A stretch of 5,413 nucleotides of DNA from an uncultured Succinatimonas sp. GTDB taxonomy: Bacteria > Pseudomonadota > Gammaproteobacteria > Enterobacterales > Succinivibrionaceae. Made by a program: the position numbers and the translations under genes. Each line of letters opens with the position of its first letter. Positions within the stretch are counted from its first letter, which is position 1. Positions 5,362 through 5,413 of this stretch are shown here, piece by piece. Below the pieces are notes generated by a model. It did no database searches. It worked only from the letters and a program-made list of their open reading frames with translations, and was not told the origin of the DNA. The stretch lies in NCBI GenBank assembly GCA_937896115.1, contig CALBLB010000273.1, forward strand, positions 1 through 5,413, given 5' to 3'.

Positions 5362-5413
5362 TGGTGCCCAGAGACGGAATCGAACCGCCGACACGGGGAT
5401 TTTCAATCCCCTG
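5362..5413 (-). tRNA. tRNA-Phe (GAA), second copy, cut by the window edge
   Basis: The 52 visible bases, from CCA through the T arm, variable loop and most of the anticodon arm, are identical to the corresponding part of the tRNA-Phe at 5266-5341. The two are separated by a 20-base AT-rich spacer (5342-5361). The 5' part lies outside the window. They are probably one polycistronic tRNA transcript. Confidence 0.93.

Overview
The window looks like a small contig from a gammaproteobacterium of moderate GC. The evidence is a HemW with the CxxxCxxCxF signature, an RdgB of the enterobacterial type, a YqaB-like HAD phosphatase and a tRNA-Phe(GAA) with encoded CCA. A host-associated anaerobe of the Aeromonadales/Succinivibrionaceae type is a guess from overall flavour, not shown. 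Both ends look like assembly breakpoints: the left end is a 31-bp perfect fold-back palindrome, and the right end stops inside the second of two tandem identical tRNA-Phe genes.

Positions 1-3869 hold a leftward operon of four closely packed genes. In transcription order these are a pyridine nucleotide-disulfide oxidoreductase homologue (2439-3869), rdgB (1801-2403), hemW (653-1786) and an unrecognised lysine-rich protein (9-656) whose GTG start overlaps the hemW stop. The oxidoreductase keeps its fold signatures but has lost both redox cysteines (Ala45, Glu50) and the Asp of the second FAD motif (Ser310), so it cannot work as a classical disulfide reductase. RdgB removes non-canonical purine nucleotides and HemW is a radical-SAM-type protein implicated in heme trafficking. 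Together they suggest a housekeeping operon with one repurposed redox-fold protein.

After a 104-bp divergent gap, a rightward HAD-superfamily sugar-phosphate phosphatase (3974-4582) has a strong AGGAG ribosome-binding site. A 188-bp gap between convergent genes follows. It holds a large bulged inverted repeat (4595-4646) and no gene that I can see.

Positions 4771-5094 (leftward) encode a divergent Hfq/Sm-like RNA chaperone. It has clear Sm1 and Sm2 motifs, but lacks the arginine rim and the YKH histidine typical of gammaproteobacterial Hfq, and it carries a short N-terminal extension with an in-frame KEGG repeat. It is not in the usual miaA-hfq-hflX context, so it may be a second Hfq-like protein. 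A Fur-box-like sequence and a 12-bp palindrome lie just upstream. Two tandem tRNA-Phe genes, leftward, close the window.

The best candidates for something undescribed are the cysteine-less oxidoreductase in the rdgB-hemW operon, and the rim-less Hfq with a possible iron-responsive operator.
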